DNA of 64,000 bases. Source: Pseudomonas sp. R28(2017) (GTDB taxonomy: Bacteria > Pseudomonadota > Gammaproteobacteria > Pseudomonadales > Pseudomonadaceae). The stretch spans positions 1-64,000 of the forward strand of contig NZ_NEHW01000018.1 in NCBI RefSeq assembly GCF_002112505.1. The letters are read 5' to 3'. A program made the translations under genes and the position numbers. Position 1 is the first letter of the stretch; the number at the start of each line of letters is the position of its first letter. The notes under the pieces are model-generated. The model was not told the DNA's origin. It did no database searches and worked only from the letters and a program-made list of their open reading frames with translations. Below are positions 46,720-55,859 of the stretch, piece after piece.

Positions 46720-47919
46720 ATGAATCCCTCCCTTGCGGCTGCCCAGCCAGCCCATGCCAGCCTGAGCCGCGCCCTGGTCGCGCTGCTGGCGTTCTGCTGT
46801 GGCGCGATCGTCGCCAATATCTATTACGCGCAGCCCATCGTCGGGCTGATCGCCCCGGACCTGGGCCTGTCCACCGAGCGCGCCAGCCTGATCGTGTCGC
46901 TCACCCAGCTGGGCTACGCACTGGGCCTGTTGCTGCTGGTGCCACTGGCCGACCTGGTGGAAAACCGCCGGCTGATGATCATCACTGCCGTACTGGCCTG
47001 CGTCAGCCTGTTGCTGGCGGGGACCAGCAGCAGTGGCCAGGGGCAGCTGTTCCTGGCCTATGCCTTGCTAATCGGTTTCAGTTCGGTGGCTGTGCAGATG
47101 CTCATCCCGTTGGCCGCGCACCTGGCGCCTGAGCAGGAACGCGGGCGGGTGGTCGGCAACATCATGGGCGGCCTGTTGCTGGGCATCCTGCTGGCGCGGC
47201 CGTTGTCGAGCCTGGTCGCCGACCACTTTGGCTGGCGCACGGTGTTCATCGGTGCTGCCGGCCTGATGTTGGCAATCATCCTGTTGCTGGCGCTGACGCT
47301 GCCGCGCCGGGTGCCTGAACACAGGGCGAGCTATGCCGGGTTGATGCTGTCGTTGGTTGCCTTGCTGCGCCAATACCCGGTGCTGCGTCAGCGTTCGCTG
47401 TACCAGGCATTGATGTTCGCGGCGTTCAGCCTTTACTGGACAGCAGTGCCACTGGCCCTGGCCAGCGAGCATGGCCTGTCGCAAAGCCAGATCGCCCTGT
47501 TTGCCCTGGTCGGCGCCGTGGGCGCCATCGCCGCACCGCTGGCGGGCCGCCTGGCCGACGCCGGCCATGCCCGCGCCGGTTCGTTGCTGGCACTGGTGCT
47601 GGCGCCAGTGGCGCTGCTGCTGGGGCTGACCACGCCGGGTTACAGCGTGATCGGCCTGGGGCTGACCGGGGTGCTGCTGGATTTTGCGGTGCAGATGAAC
47701 ATGGTGATTGGCCAGCGTGAGGTGTATGCCCTGGACCCGGCCAGCCGCGGGCGGCTGAATGCGCTGTACATGACCAGCATTTTCCTGGGCGGGGCAGCGG
47801 GGTCGGCGGTGGCCAGTGCGGTGTTTGCCCAGCAGGGGTGGCACGGCGTGGCACTGGTGGGGGCGGCATTGCCGGGCATGGCGCTGGTGGTCTTCCTGCT
47901 GGTTTCGCGGCGCGCTTGA
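46720..47919 (+). CDS. MFS transporter (drug/sugar efflux type)
   Basis: 399 residues with 12 hydrophobic segments. The opening GAIVANIYYAQPIVGLIAPDLG is the signature of a widespread 12-TM MFS efflux group. ATG 46720 is preferred; the longer frame overlaps the LysR gene. Likely exports a small molecule under control of the neighbouring LysR regulator. Substrate unknown. Confidence 0.86.
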   Translation: MNPSLAAAQPAHASLSRALVALLAFCCGAIVANIYYAQPIVGLIAPDLGLSTERASLIVSLTQLGYALGLLLLVPLADLVENRRLMIITAVLACVSLLLAGTSSSGQGQLFLAYALLIGFSSVAVQMLIPLAAHLAPEQERGRVVGNIMGGLLLGILLARPLSSLVADHFGWRTVFIGAAGLMLAIILLLALTLPRRVPEHRASYAGLMLSLVALLRQYPVLRQRSLYQALMFAAFSLYWTAVPLALASEHGLSQSQIALFALVGAVGAIAAPLAGRLADAGHARAGSLLALVLAPVALLLGLTTPGYSVIGLGLTGVLLDFAVQMNMVIGQREVYALDPASRGRLNALYMTSIFLGGAAGSAVASAVFAQQGWHGVALVGAALPGMALVVFLLVSRRA

Positions 47920-47997
47920 GAGGGGGCGCTTCGCGGCCCATTCGCCGGCACGCCTGCCCTCATAGAACAAAACATAATTCTTTGATTCAGCAAAGAT

Positions 47998-48087
47998 CTT
48001 GTGGGAGCGGGCGTGCCCGCGAACACCGGCGAAGCCGGTGCCATGCACCGCGTCGCATGCTTCGCGGGCATGCCCGCTCCCACAGGG
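47998..48087. repeat. Inverted REP pair
   Basis: Units at about 47998-48039 and 48055-48087 with GTGGGAGCGGGCGTGCCCGC and its complement. A small CACCGGCGAAGCCGGTG hairpin lies between. They are between the convergent MFS and LysE genes. Confidence 0.88.
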
Positions 48088-48187
48088 TAAGGCGGCGCTT
48101 GCTGAGGCTTTGTTCTCTGCGCGACAGCGCAGCCCAAAGGGCTGGATGATCTCCCGCAGTAAAGCGGCAGCTGGCTGGCCAGCGATA

Positions 48188-48799
48188 TCACCGGCCCAGC
48201 GGCAAGGCCACGCCAATCAACGCGAACAGGCTCCCGCAGCAGCGATTGAAACCTTTGCCGCCCTTGGCCAGCCATGGCCGGATACGAAACGCCAGGCGCG
48301 CCAGCACGTATTCGACCACGCACTCCACGCTGGCGAAGGTCGCTGCCATGATCACGAACTGCAGCAACAGCCCACGCTGGGGGTCGATGAACTGCGGCAG
48401 GAAGGCACCGTAGAACAACAGTACCTTGGGGTTGGCAATAGCCGACAGCAGGCCTTGGCGGAACATCCCCGGATTGCTCAAACGGGCAGTGCGCTCGGTC
48501 ACCTCCAGCTGCAGGGCAGGGCTGCGCCAGAGCTGAATGCCCAGCCACACCAGATAGGCCCCGCCCACCCACTTCAGCACGGTCAGCACCGAAGCCGAGG
48601 TCTGAAGCAACGCCGTCAGCCCGAACATCGCCAGGGCAATCAGTGCACTGAAGCCGAAAACCCCGCCGACGATGGTGAACAGCGTACGACGCGCGCCATA
48701 CAGCGCGCCGTGGGTCAGGGCGAGCAGGCTGTTCGGGCCGGGGGTCAGCGACAGGCCGATGCTCGCCAGCAGGTAGATGAGCCAGGTATCCAGAGCCAT
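48188..48799 (-). CDS. LysE/RhtB-family amino acid exporter
   Basis: 203 residues with about six hydrophobic segments. The family signature LTPGPNSLLALTHGALYGAR follows the first segment, and SAIANPKVLLFYGAFLPQFI is also typical. Such proteins export amino acids or derivatives. It is divergent from a GlxA-type AraC regulator 102 bases away, which probably controls it. Confidence 0.9.
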   Translation of the reverse strand: MALDTWLIYLLASIGLSLTPGPNSLLALTHGALYGARRTLFTIVGGVFGFSALIALAMFGLTALLQTSASVLTVLKWVGGAYLVWLGIQLWRSPALQLEVTERTARLSNPGMFRQGLLSAIANPKVLLFYGAFLPQFIDPQRGLLLQFVIMAATFASVECVVEYVLARLAFRIRPWLAKGGKGFNRCCGSLFALIGVALPLGR

Positions 48800-48901
48800 G
48801 GTGTGTGCCTTCGGTATTCACGAGCGGCCAGTCTATGCGACGGCGCTGCAAGTGCAGAGTATGATCTGGACATTCAATGGTGTTTTCCGGACCTGTTTTG
48901 C

Positions 48902-49936
48902 ATGACCCCTGATATCCACCTGCTGATCCTGCCGTTGTCTGATTTCGCCTTGCTGCCGTTCGGTGCGTTTCTCGACAAGCTGCGCTTCAGCGCCGACGAC
49001 GAGGACTACAGCCAGCAACGCTACTGCAGCTGGACCCTGGCCAGCCTCACCGGTGAGCCAGTACCGTCGAGCAGTGGCGCGGTGATGCAGGTGCAGGCCA
49101 TTGCCGAACAGTTACAGTGGGAAAACTACGACTACCTGGTGCTGTTCGGCAGCCGCAATGCCGAAGCGACTGCCGCATTGGCACCCCACTACCAGCGCCT
49201 GCTCAAGCGTGCGGCCAGGGCGGGGGTGAAACTGGTCGCCATCGACAACGCTGCTTTTCTGCTGGCCGCCTGCGGCCTGCTGGACGGGCACAAGGTCGTG
49301 GTGCACTGGCGCCATGAGGCGGAGTTCCGCGCATCTTTCCCGCATCTGCAGCTGCTGCGCGAGCAGCTGTACTGCATCGATGGCGCGCGTATCACCTGTG
49401 CCGGCGGCACGGCAGCCATCGACCTGGCGGTGGAGCTGCTGGCGGGTGCCTGCGGGCGCGCCCGGGCGCTCAAGGGCCTTGCCGACATGCTGGTCGACGA
49501 GTCGCGTGACAGTCGCCATGCCCTGCGTTCGCTGGAAACCGGCGCAGGGCAGGGGCGCCAGGTACAGCGTGCGCTGGCCCTGATGCGTCATCACCTGGGG
49601 GCGCGTTGGTCGATCGAGCAGCTGGCGGGCGAGCTGGGCATCAGCCGCCGGCAACTGGACCGGCAGTTCCAGGCCAGCCACGGCATGAGCGCCAAGGCCT
49701 GGTGGCTGGAAATGCGCCTGCAGCAGGCGCGCTGGCGGTTGCTCAACGCCAGCCACAGCCTGGCGCAGATCGCCGATGAGGTCGGCCTGGGCGATGCCAG
49801 CTACCTGGGAAAATGCGTGAAGCGGCGGTTTGGCTGCACAGCATTGGCGCTGCGCACAGGTGCTACGCGGCCCTTTCGCGACACAAGGCCGCTCCTACAG
49901 GGTCATTGCGGTGTGCCGAACAAGCCGGTCCAGTAG
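48902..49936 (+). CDS. GlxA-type AraC-family regulator
   Basis: 344 residues. An N-terminal DJ-1/PfpI-like domain (DIHLLILPLSDFALLPFGAF; VAIDNAAFLLAACGLLDG) is followed by a C-terminal AraC double HTH (WSIEQLAGELGISRRQLDRQ; LAQIADEVGLGDASYLGKC). ATG 48902 is the first good start. The last ~25 residues come from a REP-like sequence, and the final 33 bases overlap the convergent CAP gene. It is divergent from the LysE exporter. GlxA-type regulators often sense amino acid-derived compounds such as betaine, carnitine or arginine. Confidence 0.88.
   Translation: MTPDIHLLILPLSDFALLPFGAFLDKLRFSADDEDYSQQRYCSWTLASLTGEPVPSSSGAVMQVQAIAEQLQWENYDYLVLFGSRNAEATAALAPHYQRLLKRAARAGVKLVAIDNAAFLLAACGLLDGHKVVVHWRHEAEFRASFPHLQLLREQLYCIDGARITCAGGTAAIDLAVELLAGACGRARALKGLADMLVDESRDSRHALRSLETGAGQGRQVQRALALMRHHLGARWSIEQLAGELGISRRQLDRQFQASHGMSAKAWWLEMRLQQARWRLLNASHSLAQIADEVGLGDASYLGKCVKRRFGCTALALRTGATRPFRDTRPLLQGHCGVPNKPVQ
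49868..49903. repeat. REP unit inside the 3' end of the AraC gene
   Basis: GGCCCTTTCGCGACACAAGG followed by CCGCTCCTACAGG is a common Pseudomonas REP variant. Here it is translated as the C-terminal tail of the AraC regulator, an unusual place for a REP. Confidence 0.75.
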
Positions 49937-50754
49937 ATGCCCGCATCGCTCTTTGGGTCCACCGCATAGGCCGCGCCCATTTCGCGGAAATCGGCGTTCA
50001 TCAGGGTGGCGCAATGGCCGGGGCTGTCCAGCCAGCCATCCACCACCTTCTGTGCCGTGTCGCGCCCGGCGGCGATGTTTTCGCCAATCTGCCGATACAG
50101 GTAACCGGCCAGCTCAGCCCGGTCGCCCGGCGTGCGCCCGTCCTTGTCGATATGGTCGAAGAAGTTCTGGTTGGCCATGGCTCGCGTATGATTCGCCGCC
50201 ACGCCCGCCAGCGTTGCATTCCAGCTCAACGCCGGTGCGGCGGGGAATGGCTGGCCACCGCACTGGTGTGGCGCCTTGCGCGCACTGTTGATGGCCTGCA
50301 ACAGCTTCTGCCCTTCGGCCTGCCAGTCGCCCAGGCGCCCGCTGAGCAAAGGGCGGGCAAGCACGATGCGCCAGTCGCGGCCTTCCTGGCTGACGCCGAT
50401 ATCGACGAACTGTGGGTCTAGCACCACCTGGCAGAAGCTCTCTTTGATGGCGTTCATGGCCGCGTTGGCATCACGCGGGCCAGACAGGCTGATGGCCTGC
50501 ACGTTAACCATCGGGTAGGCCGCGCGGCTCATGGCCTGCTGCAGGTCGCGGGTGCCTTCCGGCGACAGGGCCAGGCGCGTGTCGCTGTTGAGCGGCGGCA
50601 GTTCCACCGACACCTCGTCACCGCAGCGCTGGGCCTGGTTGCGGTAGGTATTGATCGAATCGATCAGCTGCGCCTCTTCGCCGGTGACGGCCAGGGCTCC
50701 GGTCGACATGACCAGGCCCAGCGACAAGGCGGCAACGGATGACAGGACGCGCAT
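49903..50754 (-). CDS. Exported CAP/SCP-domain protein
   Basis: 283 residues. A signal peptide MRVLSSVAALSLGLVMSTGA ends at ALA. The C-terminal ~130 residues form a CAP domain: NHTRAMANQNFFDHID, GYLYRQIGENIAAG and WLDSPGHCATLMNADFREMG supply the His/Glu set of bacterial YkwD-like proteins. The N-terminal ~120 residues are a less conserved periplasmic region. Role in bacteria is unclear. ATG 50754 gives the only good signal peptide. Confidence 0.87.
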   Translation of the reverse strand: MRVLSSVAALSLGLVMSTGALAVTGEEAQLIDSINTYRNQAQRCGDEVSVELPPLNSDTRLALSPEGTRDLQQAMSRAAYPMVNVQAISLSGPRDANAAMNAIKESFCQVVLDPQFVDIGVSQEGRDWRIVLARPLLSGRLGDWQAEGQKLLQAINSARKAPHQCGGQPFPAAPALSWNATLAGVAANHTRAMANQNFFDHIDKDGRTPGDRAELAGYLYRQIGENIAAGRDTAQKVVDGWLDSPGHCATLMNADFREMGAAYAVDPKSDAGIYWTGLFGTPQ

Positions 50755-50845
50755 GTGGATCTCCCTGTGACTGGCAGCGTCTTGGTATGCGCTGCTCATC
50801 CTACACAAGCGCAAGGCGTTTGGCCCACTCTCGTGCAAAGCAATG

Positions 50846-50871
50846 AAAACGCCCGCAATGACTTGCGGGCG
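50846..50871 (-). terminator. Rho-independent terminator of the wall-hydrolase gene
   Basis: On the minus strand CGCCCGCAA, loop GTCA, TTGCGGGCG, then TTTT. It separates the SleB-type gene from the CAP gene. Confidence 0.87.
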
Positions 50872-50919
50872 GCAAAAGAGGGAGTAGACCGGTAAACGCC
50901 AGAAAAGTGCGATGGCCAG

Positions 50920-51531
50920 TCAACGCGCCAGCGCCTGGTTCGGCTTGTAGAACAGAAAATGCCGGGTCTCGGCGGTCTTGCGATAGGCCTTGGCCCAGTC
51001 CGGGTGCACGTTGCGGTCATGGAAATACAAGGCGCCCCCGGTCGGGTCCTTGAGCTGCTGGTTCAATGCCTTGCGCGCGATCTCCTTGGCCACGTCGTAG
51101 CGCTGCGCTTCCTCGACCTGGTCGGAACGCCCGTCACACCACCAGGAAAACTGGCAGGACTTGGTCTCCACGCCCTGCTTGACCACACCACAGATGGTAT
51201 CGGGGAAGCCTTCGTGGCCCAGGCGGTTGAGCACCACGCTGGCCACCGCGCTCATGTCCTGGGCGTCGGCGCCCTTGGCTTCCCAATAGATGGTGCGGGC
51301 CAGGCAGGTGATGCTGTCGTCCATCGGCGCCTGGCCTGCCGGGTCCACCGCCTGCACCTCGCCTGGGGTGATGGTTTCCGGTTTTTTCGGCGGCGGGGCA
51401 TCCTCCACCACCTTTTTCTCCAGCTTTTCTGCCTTGTCTTCGGCCACGGCGGCCTTGGCGCTTTCGGCGGCGTGCAAGGGGCTTGCGAGCAGGGCCGAAG
51501 TCAAGCAGATCACCATCCACGAAAGGCGCAT
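50920..51531 (-). CDS. SleB-type cell-wall hydrolase (Hydrolase_2)
   Basis: 203 residues. A signal peptide ends at LHA (about residue 21). A Lys/Glu/Ala/Pro-rich linker follows, then the Hydrolase_2 domain from about residue 75: ARTIYWEAKGADAQDMSAVA with the catalytic Glu, and CQFSWWCDGRSD. It is predicted to cleave peptidoglycan glycan strands in the periplasm, as a lytic transglycosylase-like enzyme. ATG 51531 is the only suitable start. Confidence 0.9.
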   Translation of the reverse strand: MRLSWMVICLTSALLASPLHAAESAKAAVAEDKAEKLEKKVVEDAPPPKKPETITPGEVQAVDPAGQAPMDDSITCLARTIYWEAKGADAQDMSAVASVVLNRLGHEGFPDTICGVVKQGVETKSCQFSWWCDGRSDQVEEAQRYDVAKEIARKALNQQLKDPTGGALYFHDRNVHPDWAKAYRKTAETRHFLFYKPNQALAR

Positions 51532-51579
51532 GGTCGAGTTTCCGAAGTGTGGGCTGATTCACAGTCTAGCCAAACGGCT

Positions 51580-52497
51580 TCACTTCAGCGTAAGCATTAG
51601 CACCAAAGGCAAGGTCACGGCCGCCACCACGGTCTGCAGGGCGATGATGGTCGCCATCAGCGGCGCGTTGCCGCCCATCTGCCGCGCCATCACGTAGGAC
51701 GACGAAGCGGTCGGCAAGGCCTGGAACAGCACCGCCACGACCGCCGCCTGGCCGCTCAGCCCCAGCACGCGGCACAGGCCCCAGGTGGTCAGCGGCATGA
51801 CCAGGAACTTGAAGGCCGATGCCGCCAGCAGTGGCCGCACTTGCTGGCCGAGGCTGGCGCCGCCGAGCGCGGCACCCACGCACAGCAGGCCCAGGGGCAG
51901 GGCGGCCTGCCCCAGCGCCTTGACCGTGGGCTCCAGGCCCGCCGGCAGGCCCAGGCCGGTGACCCGCAGCAACAGGCCGCCGGCGCAACCGACGATCAGC
52001 GGGTTGGCAAAGATGGCCCGCAACACGGTCGCCGGCGAGCTGTGCCGGGCACTGAAGCGGGCGAACACCAGCACGCAGAGCAGGTTGACCAAGGGCACGA
52101 TGGCGGCGTTGGCCACGGCGGCCAGGGCAATCCCGGCGCTGCCGTAGATGCCGGCGGCGAGGGTGGCGCCGATGTAGTTGTTGAAGCGCACGCCGCCCTG
52201 GAACACCGAGGTGAAGTCGGCGCCCTCGTGGTTCACCGCACCCTGGTAGAGCACCAGCAGCACGGCACCCAGCAAGGTCGAAAGCATCAGCACACCGACC
52301 ATGCCCAGCACCGGTACGCCTTCGAGGTTGGCCGTGGCCAGGCCATGCAGGAACAGTGAGGGCAGCAGCACGTAGTAGCTCAGGCGCTCGGCACCGGGCC
52401 AGAACGACTCGGCGAGAAAACCACGGATGCGCAGGAAGGTGCCGAGGCTGATCAGCAGGATGATGGGCACCAGGGTGGTCAGCAGCAGGTGGAGCAT
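51580..52497 (-). CDS. AEC-family transporter (auxin efflux carrier type)
   Basis: 305 residues with about ten hydrophobic segments. The fold halves are visible as FRIRGFLAESFWPGAERLSY-like N-terminal and FQALPTASSSYVMARQMGG C-terminal stretches; the latter is a conserved AEC motif. Members export carboxylates or auxin-like acids. ATG 52497 (MLHLLLTTLVPIILL) is preferred over a longer open frame. It is 100 bases downstream of a LysR gene on the same strand, its probable regulator. Confidence 0.88.
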   Translation of the reverse strand: MLHLLLTTLVPIILLISLGTFLRIRGFLAESFWPGAERLSYYVLLPSLFLHGLATANLEGVPVLGMVGVLMLSTLLGAVLLVLYQGAVNHEGADFTSVFQGGVRFNNYIGATLAAGIYGSAGIALAAVANAAIVPLVNLLCVLVFARFSARHSSPATVLRAIFANPLIVGCAGGLLLRVTGLGLPAGLEPTVKALGQAALPLGLLCVGAALGGASLGQQVRPLLAASAFKFLVMPLTTWGLCRVLGLSGQAAVVAVLFQALPTASSSYVMARQMGGNAPLMATIIALQTVVAAVTLPLVLMLTLK

Positions 52498-52596
52498 GGG
52501 TGTGATTCCGTGGTCGGGTACGGGCACAGGTTAGCGTGGCGGACCGGTCGGGAAAAACGTTGATTTCTGCAGTGACCGTTGAGGAAAACTGTACCT

Positions 52597-53460
52597 TCAG
52601 GCGTCCATGGCGGTCTTCAGCACTGCACTCAGGTGCCGCCGCTGACTTTTTTCGTGTTCCAGCAGCACCACCCGCCGCACCAGCTGAGGCTCGCCAAACG
52701 GCAGGCAGGTGGCGGGCGGCAGGCGCTGCAGGTCGTCATCGGCCATGGGAATGATCGCCACACCCAGCCCCATCAGCGCCATGCGCGCCAGCGCTTCCTG
52801 GCTGTCCAGCTCCATCTGTTCGCTGACCTGCAAATGCTGGCGGCGCAGCTCCTGCTCGATCTGCCGCCCGGCCCAGGCGCGCTTGTCGAAGCGCAGGAAC
52901 GGCTGGCTGGCGAGCAGCTGTGGCAGGCTGTGGCCGGCCAGGTCGGGGTGGGCGATGGCCCAGAAGCGGTCTTCGAACAGGGGCGTGAAGTCCAGGCTTT
53001 GCGGGTAGGGGCTGACCGGCTCGGTGGTGATCGCTGCATCCAGTTCGCCATCTTCCACACGCCGTGCCAGCTCTGCCGACATGCCTGAGTTGACGCTGAT
53101 GTGCAGGTCCGGATGGTGCGCCTTGATCCACACGAGGGCCTTGGGCAGGCGTCGGGCCAGGACCGTGTGGATCGCCCCCAGGCGCAGCCGGCCACGCAGG
53201 CTCGGGCCGCTGGCCAGGGCATCGGCCAGTTCGTCGTAGGCACCGAGTATGTGCTCGGCCCGCGCCACGGCCAGTTGCCCGGCCTCGGTCAGCACCACCT
53301 GGCGGCGGCTGCGGTCGAACAGCGCGACCTTGAGCTCGTCCTCGAGGGTCTTGATGTGCAGGCTCACAGCCGAAGGCGTGAGGCTGAGCAGGTCGGCGGC
53401 ACGGGCGAAGGTGCCGTGGCGCGCGATGGTCACCAGGGTGCGCAGGGCTTTGAGGGACAC
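52597..53460 (-). CDS. LysR-family regulator
   Basis: 287 residues starting at GTG 53460, with CCGGAG about nine bases upstream. The HTH is residues 3-60 (GTFARAADLLSLTPSAVSLH; LFDRSRRQVVLTEAG). The open frame extends much further on this strand, but that part lies over sodC and is a shadow. It is probably divergent in control with sodC (126 bases away) and precedes the AEC transporter on the same strand. Confidence 0.87.
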   Translation of the reverse strand: MSLKALRTLVTIARHGTFARAADLLSLTPSAVSLHIKTLEDELKVALFDRSRRQVVLTEAGQLAVARAEHILGAYDELADALASGPSLRGRLRLGAIHTVLARRLPKALVWIKAHHPDLHISVNSGMSAELARRVEDGELDAAITTEPVSPYPQSLDFTPLFEDRFWAIAHPDLAGHSLPQLLASQPFLRFDKRAWAGRQIEQELRRQHLQVSEQMELDSQEALARMALMGLGVAIIPMADDDLQRLPPATCLPFGEPQLVRRVVLLEHEKSQRRHLSAVLKTAMDA

Positions 53461-53586
53461 GCGAACGGCTCCGGGCGGCAAGGGAAGTGTTTCAGTCTGT
53501 GGCTGGATGGAATGCCTGGCAAGCTGCGCAGTCCCAAAAGTCACGTGGGTACGAAACCCACCTACCCCAAGCCATGGAGAAACGAC

Positions 53587-54102
53587 ATGAAAGCAGTAGT
53601 CTTCACCGCATTGCTGGCCTCGGCCGGTCTCGCCCAGGCCGCGCAGACGGTGGAACTGAAGCTGGCCGGGGCGGATGGCCCGGGCAAGTCGATCGGTACC
53701 ATCAGCATCGAACAGAACCCGTACGGCACCGTGCTCACCCCCGACCTCAAGGACCTGCCGCCGGGCGTGCATGGTTTCCACCTGCACCAGAAGGGCTCCT
53801 GCGCAGCGGCAGAGGAAAACGGCAAGCCGGTACCGGCGGGCGCGGCAGGTGGCCACTGGGACCCGGATTCCACCAACGCGCACAAGGGCCCGTATGACGA
53901 CAGCGGTCACCGTGGCGACCTGCCGGCACTTTATGTCGGCGCCGACGGCAAGGCCACCTACCCGGTATTGGCGCCACGTCTGAAAGCCACGGATTTCAAA
54001 GGCCATGCATTGATGGTGCATGCCGGTGGCGACAACCACAGCGACCACCCGGAGAAGCTTGGCGGTGGTGGTGCCCGTGTGGCTTGTGGGGTGGTTGAGT
54101 AA
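53587..54102 (+). CDS. sodC: Periplasmic Cu/Zn superoxide dismutase
   Basis: 171 residues. A signal peptide KAVVFTALLASAGLAQA is followed by the mature enzyme. Copper and zinc ligands are visible in VHGFHLHQKGSC, GGHWDPDSTNAHKGP and DDSGHRGDLP, with a further His in MVHAGGDN. The disulfide pair is the Cys in GSCAA and the Cys near the end (VACGVVE). It removes periplasmic superoxide. ATG 53587 has GGAG nearby. Confidence 0.95.
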   Translation: MKAVVFTALLASAGLAQAAQTVELKLAGADGPGKSIGTISIEQNPYGTVLTPDLKDLPPGVHGFHLHQKGSCAAAEENGKPVPAGAAGGHWDPDSTNAHKGPYDDSGHRGDLPALYVGADGKATYPVLAPRLKATDFKGHALMVHAGGDNHSDHPEKLGGGGARVACGVVE

Positions 54103-54133
54103 GGTCGACAGGGCCGGGCAAGCCGGTGCTGGA

Positions 54134-55054
54134 TTAGCTACGCAGCCACGCCACCAACCCCAGCACTGTTGCCGTGGTGTCGCGGCCATGCGGCACCACC
54201 AGGTAATAGGCTTCCCGCGGCTTCACCACCAGGTCGGTCAGGCGCACCAGCTCGCCCGAGGCCAGCAGGTGGTCGAGCATGCGCCCCCAGCCCAGCGCCA
54301 CCCCATGCCCGTGCAACGCGGCCTGGATGGTGTCGGTGTACAGGTGGCAGCGCAGCCCGTAGTCGAGCTTCGGCGGGTTGCCACCCAGGGCGCGGAACCA
54401 GGTCGGCCAGGTCATCCAGCCTTCGGTGGTGGCATCGGCGTCGAGCAGGTCGGCGTGGTACAGCGCCTCCAGCGAATCGGGCATGGCATGGTGTGCCAGC
54501 CATGCTGGCGAACACACCGGAAAAACCTCTTCCTCGAACAGCTGCAGCGCCGTGCCATCCTCCCAGCGGCCATTACCGTAGCGCACCAGCAAGTCGACAT
54601 CGTGGTTGCGCAGGTCGCCGGTGAACATCTGCGTGGCCAGGCGCAGGCGTATCTGGGGCATGCTCGCGCGCAGATTGCTCAGGCGCGGCATCACCCGCAG
54701 CTGGGAAAAGGTCGCGGTGGTGCTGAGCACCAGCTCCTGTTCTGCGCCACCGTCACTGAGGCGGTCGAACACCGCGGCAACCTTCTGCAGCGACTCGGAC
54801 ATCACCGCGAACAGCGCCTGGCCTTCGCTGGTCAGGCGGATGCCGCGGTGCAGGCGCTGGAACAGCTGGACCCCGAGGTTGTCCTCGAGTTGCCTGATCT
54901 GCTTGCTCACCGCTGCCTGGGTCACGCCCAGCTCACGGGCCGCCAGGGTGACACTGCTGTGGCGGGCGACCGCTTCAAACTCGAGGAGGGCAGTCATCGA
55001 GGGGATGATGCGTCGGTAGCCTTTGTGCGTATTGCCGTTTTCGGGTGTTTTCAT
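54134..55054 (-). CDS. LysR-family regulator (GcvA-like)
   Basis: 306 residues from ATG 55054; TTG 55069 is possible but weaker. The HTH is residues 15-75 (SSVTLAARELGVTQAAVSKQ; LFQRLHRGIRLTSEG). The effector domain is of GcvA/AmpR type (DVDLLVRYGNGRWEDGTALQ). It lies immediately downstream of the copied START-gene 3' end, which suggests it was once directly behind the START gene on the same strand. Confidence 0.88.
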   Translation of the reverse strand: MKTPENGNTHKGYRRIIPSMTALLEFEAVARHSSVTLAARELGVTQAAVSKQIRQLEDNLGVQLFQRLHRGIRLTSEGQALFAVMSESLQKVAAVFDRLSDGGAEQELVLSTTATFSQLRVMPRLSNLRASMPQIRLRLATQMFTGDLRNHDVDLLVRYGNGRWEDGTALQLFEEEVFPVCSPAWLAHHAMPDSLEALYHADLLDADATTEGWMTWPTWFRALGGNPPKLDYGLRCHLYTDTIQAALHGHGVALGWGRMLDHLLASGELVRLTDLVVKPREAYYLVVPHGRDTTATVLGLVAWLRS

Positions 55055-55136
55055 GCGACGTCCTGGCAAGGCGCGACGCGCTGGTCCGCGCCGCGCGCAG
55101 ACAGTGGCAGAAAACGCGGCAGGCCGATAGGGCTTC

Positions 55137-55250
55137 TCAGGGTTGGCGCTCGGCTACCGCACGCAAGGTCCGCAGCGTCACCACCGGGGCGTCGACGACG
55201 AAGCGGTTGGCCAGCCAGCCCGGCACGTCCGCCCAAACTGCAACTGATAG
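55137..55250 (-). pseudogene. Detached copy of the START-gene 3' end (repeat copy A)
   Basis: Bases 55137-55230 match 55860-55953 at 90 of 94 positions, including the stop codon. The four differences (at 55140, 55143, 55179, 55224) all fall in third codon positions and are synonymous in the START frame. Beyond 55230, a seven-base shorter segment is followed by CTGCAACTGATAG, close to CTGCAACTGGTAG at 55968-55980; similarity ends near 55250. There is no start codon, so it is not a gene. Confidence 0.88.
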
Positions 55251-55333
55251 TTTTGCCAGTAGTACGATTGCTTTGCCCTTTCTAATCTGTGTGTGCGGCT
55301 AAAGAATGGCTTTGGCCGGAAGAGGGTAGTGAC

Positions 55334-55786
55334 ATGAATATTCTTGAATATGCAGGCGTGAAATTTAACGAAGAAGCCAGGCAACAAGCGAGGGCTGAAG
55401 TAGAGCAGTGGTTCAGTGTTACCTGGAAGCGCCCGAATGAAGAATATGAAACTCATGAGGGCTCAGACGCGTTCATCGACTATGAGTTTAATGTTGGCCA
55501 CATTCAGCTGGTAGGCAACATAATCCGAAATCACTCATGGTTGGTGCTTAACATTCCCAACGATTATGACGACGGCATCTATGACATTATCACGTTCGAC
55601 CAGAAGCTGGCGGGGGACGAAGGTGTCGTGTTGGGAGGCGCATTAGACCAAATTATGATGGTGGACTGGAATGGGAAAGTGGAATTTGCACGAAAAGAAA
55701 AATTCACGGCAACATTTTTTGCAAGCAATGAACGCGGCTATGAAATCAAGCACGCGAGCATGGAATTCAATAGCTATAAGAAGTAG
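55334..55786 (+). CDS. AT-rich gene of unknown function between repeat copies
   Basis: 150 residues, not recognised. GAGGG lies about eight bases before ATG 55334. It is small, acidic and aromatic-rich, with no signal peptide; strand-like stretches are SWLVLNIPNDY and DQIMMVDWNGKVEFARKE. Size, acidity and composition recall immunity proteins of toxin systems, but no toxin is adjacent. Base composition is clearly more AT-rich than neighbours and codons such as AAA, AAT and ATA are frequent, signs of transfer. It is opposite in strand to the START gene and LysR that flank it. Confidence 0.75.
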   Translation: MNILEYAGVKFNEEARQQARAEVEQWFSVTWKRPNEEYETHEGSDAFIDYEFNVGHIQLVGNIIRNHSWLVLNIPNDYDDGIYDIITFDQKLAGDEGVVLGGALDQIMMVDWNGKVEFARKEKFTATFFASNERGYEIKHASMEFNSYKK

Positions 55787-55859
55787 TTAACAAGCGCCGT
55801 TGTGATGGCATGCGGTCATGGATTTGAATTGCATATATTCTCCATGAGGCGTCAGGCTC

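Noticed and set aside
53461..54189. 243-codon N-terminal extension of the LysR gene at 52597-53460
   Set aside because: Lies antisense to sodC; GTG 53460 with a ribosome site gives the normal LysR start.
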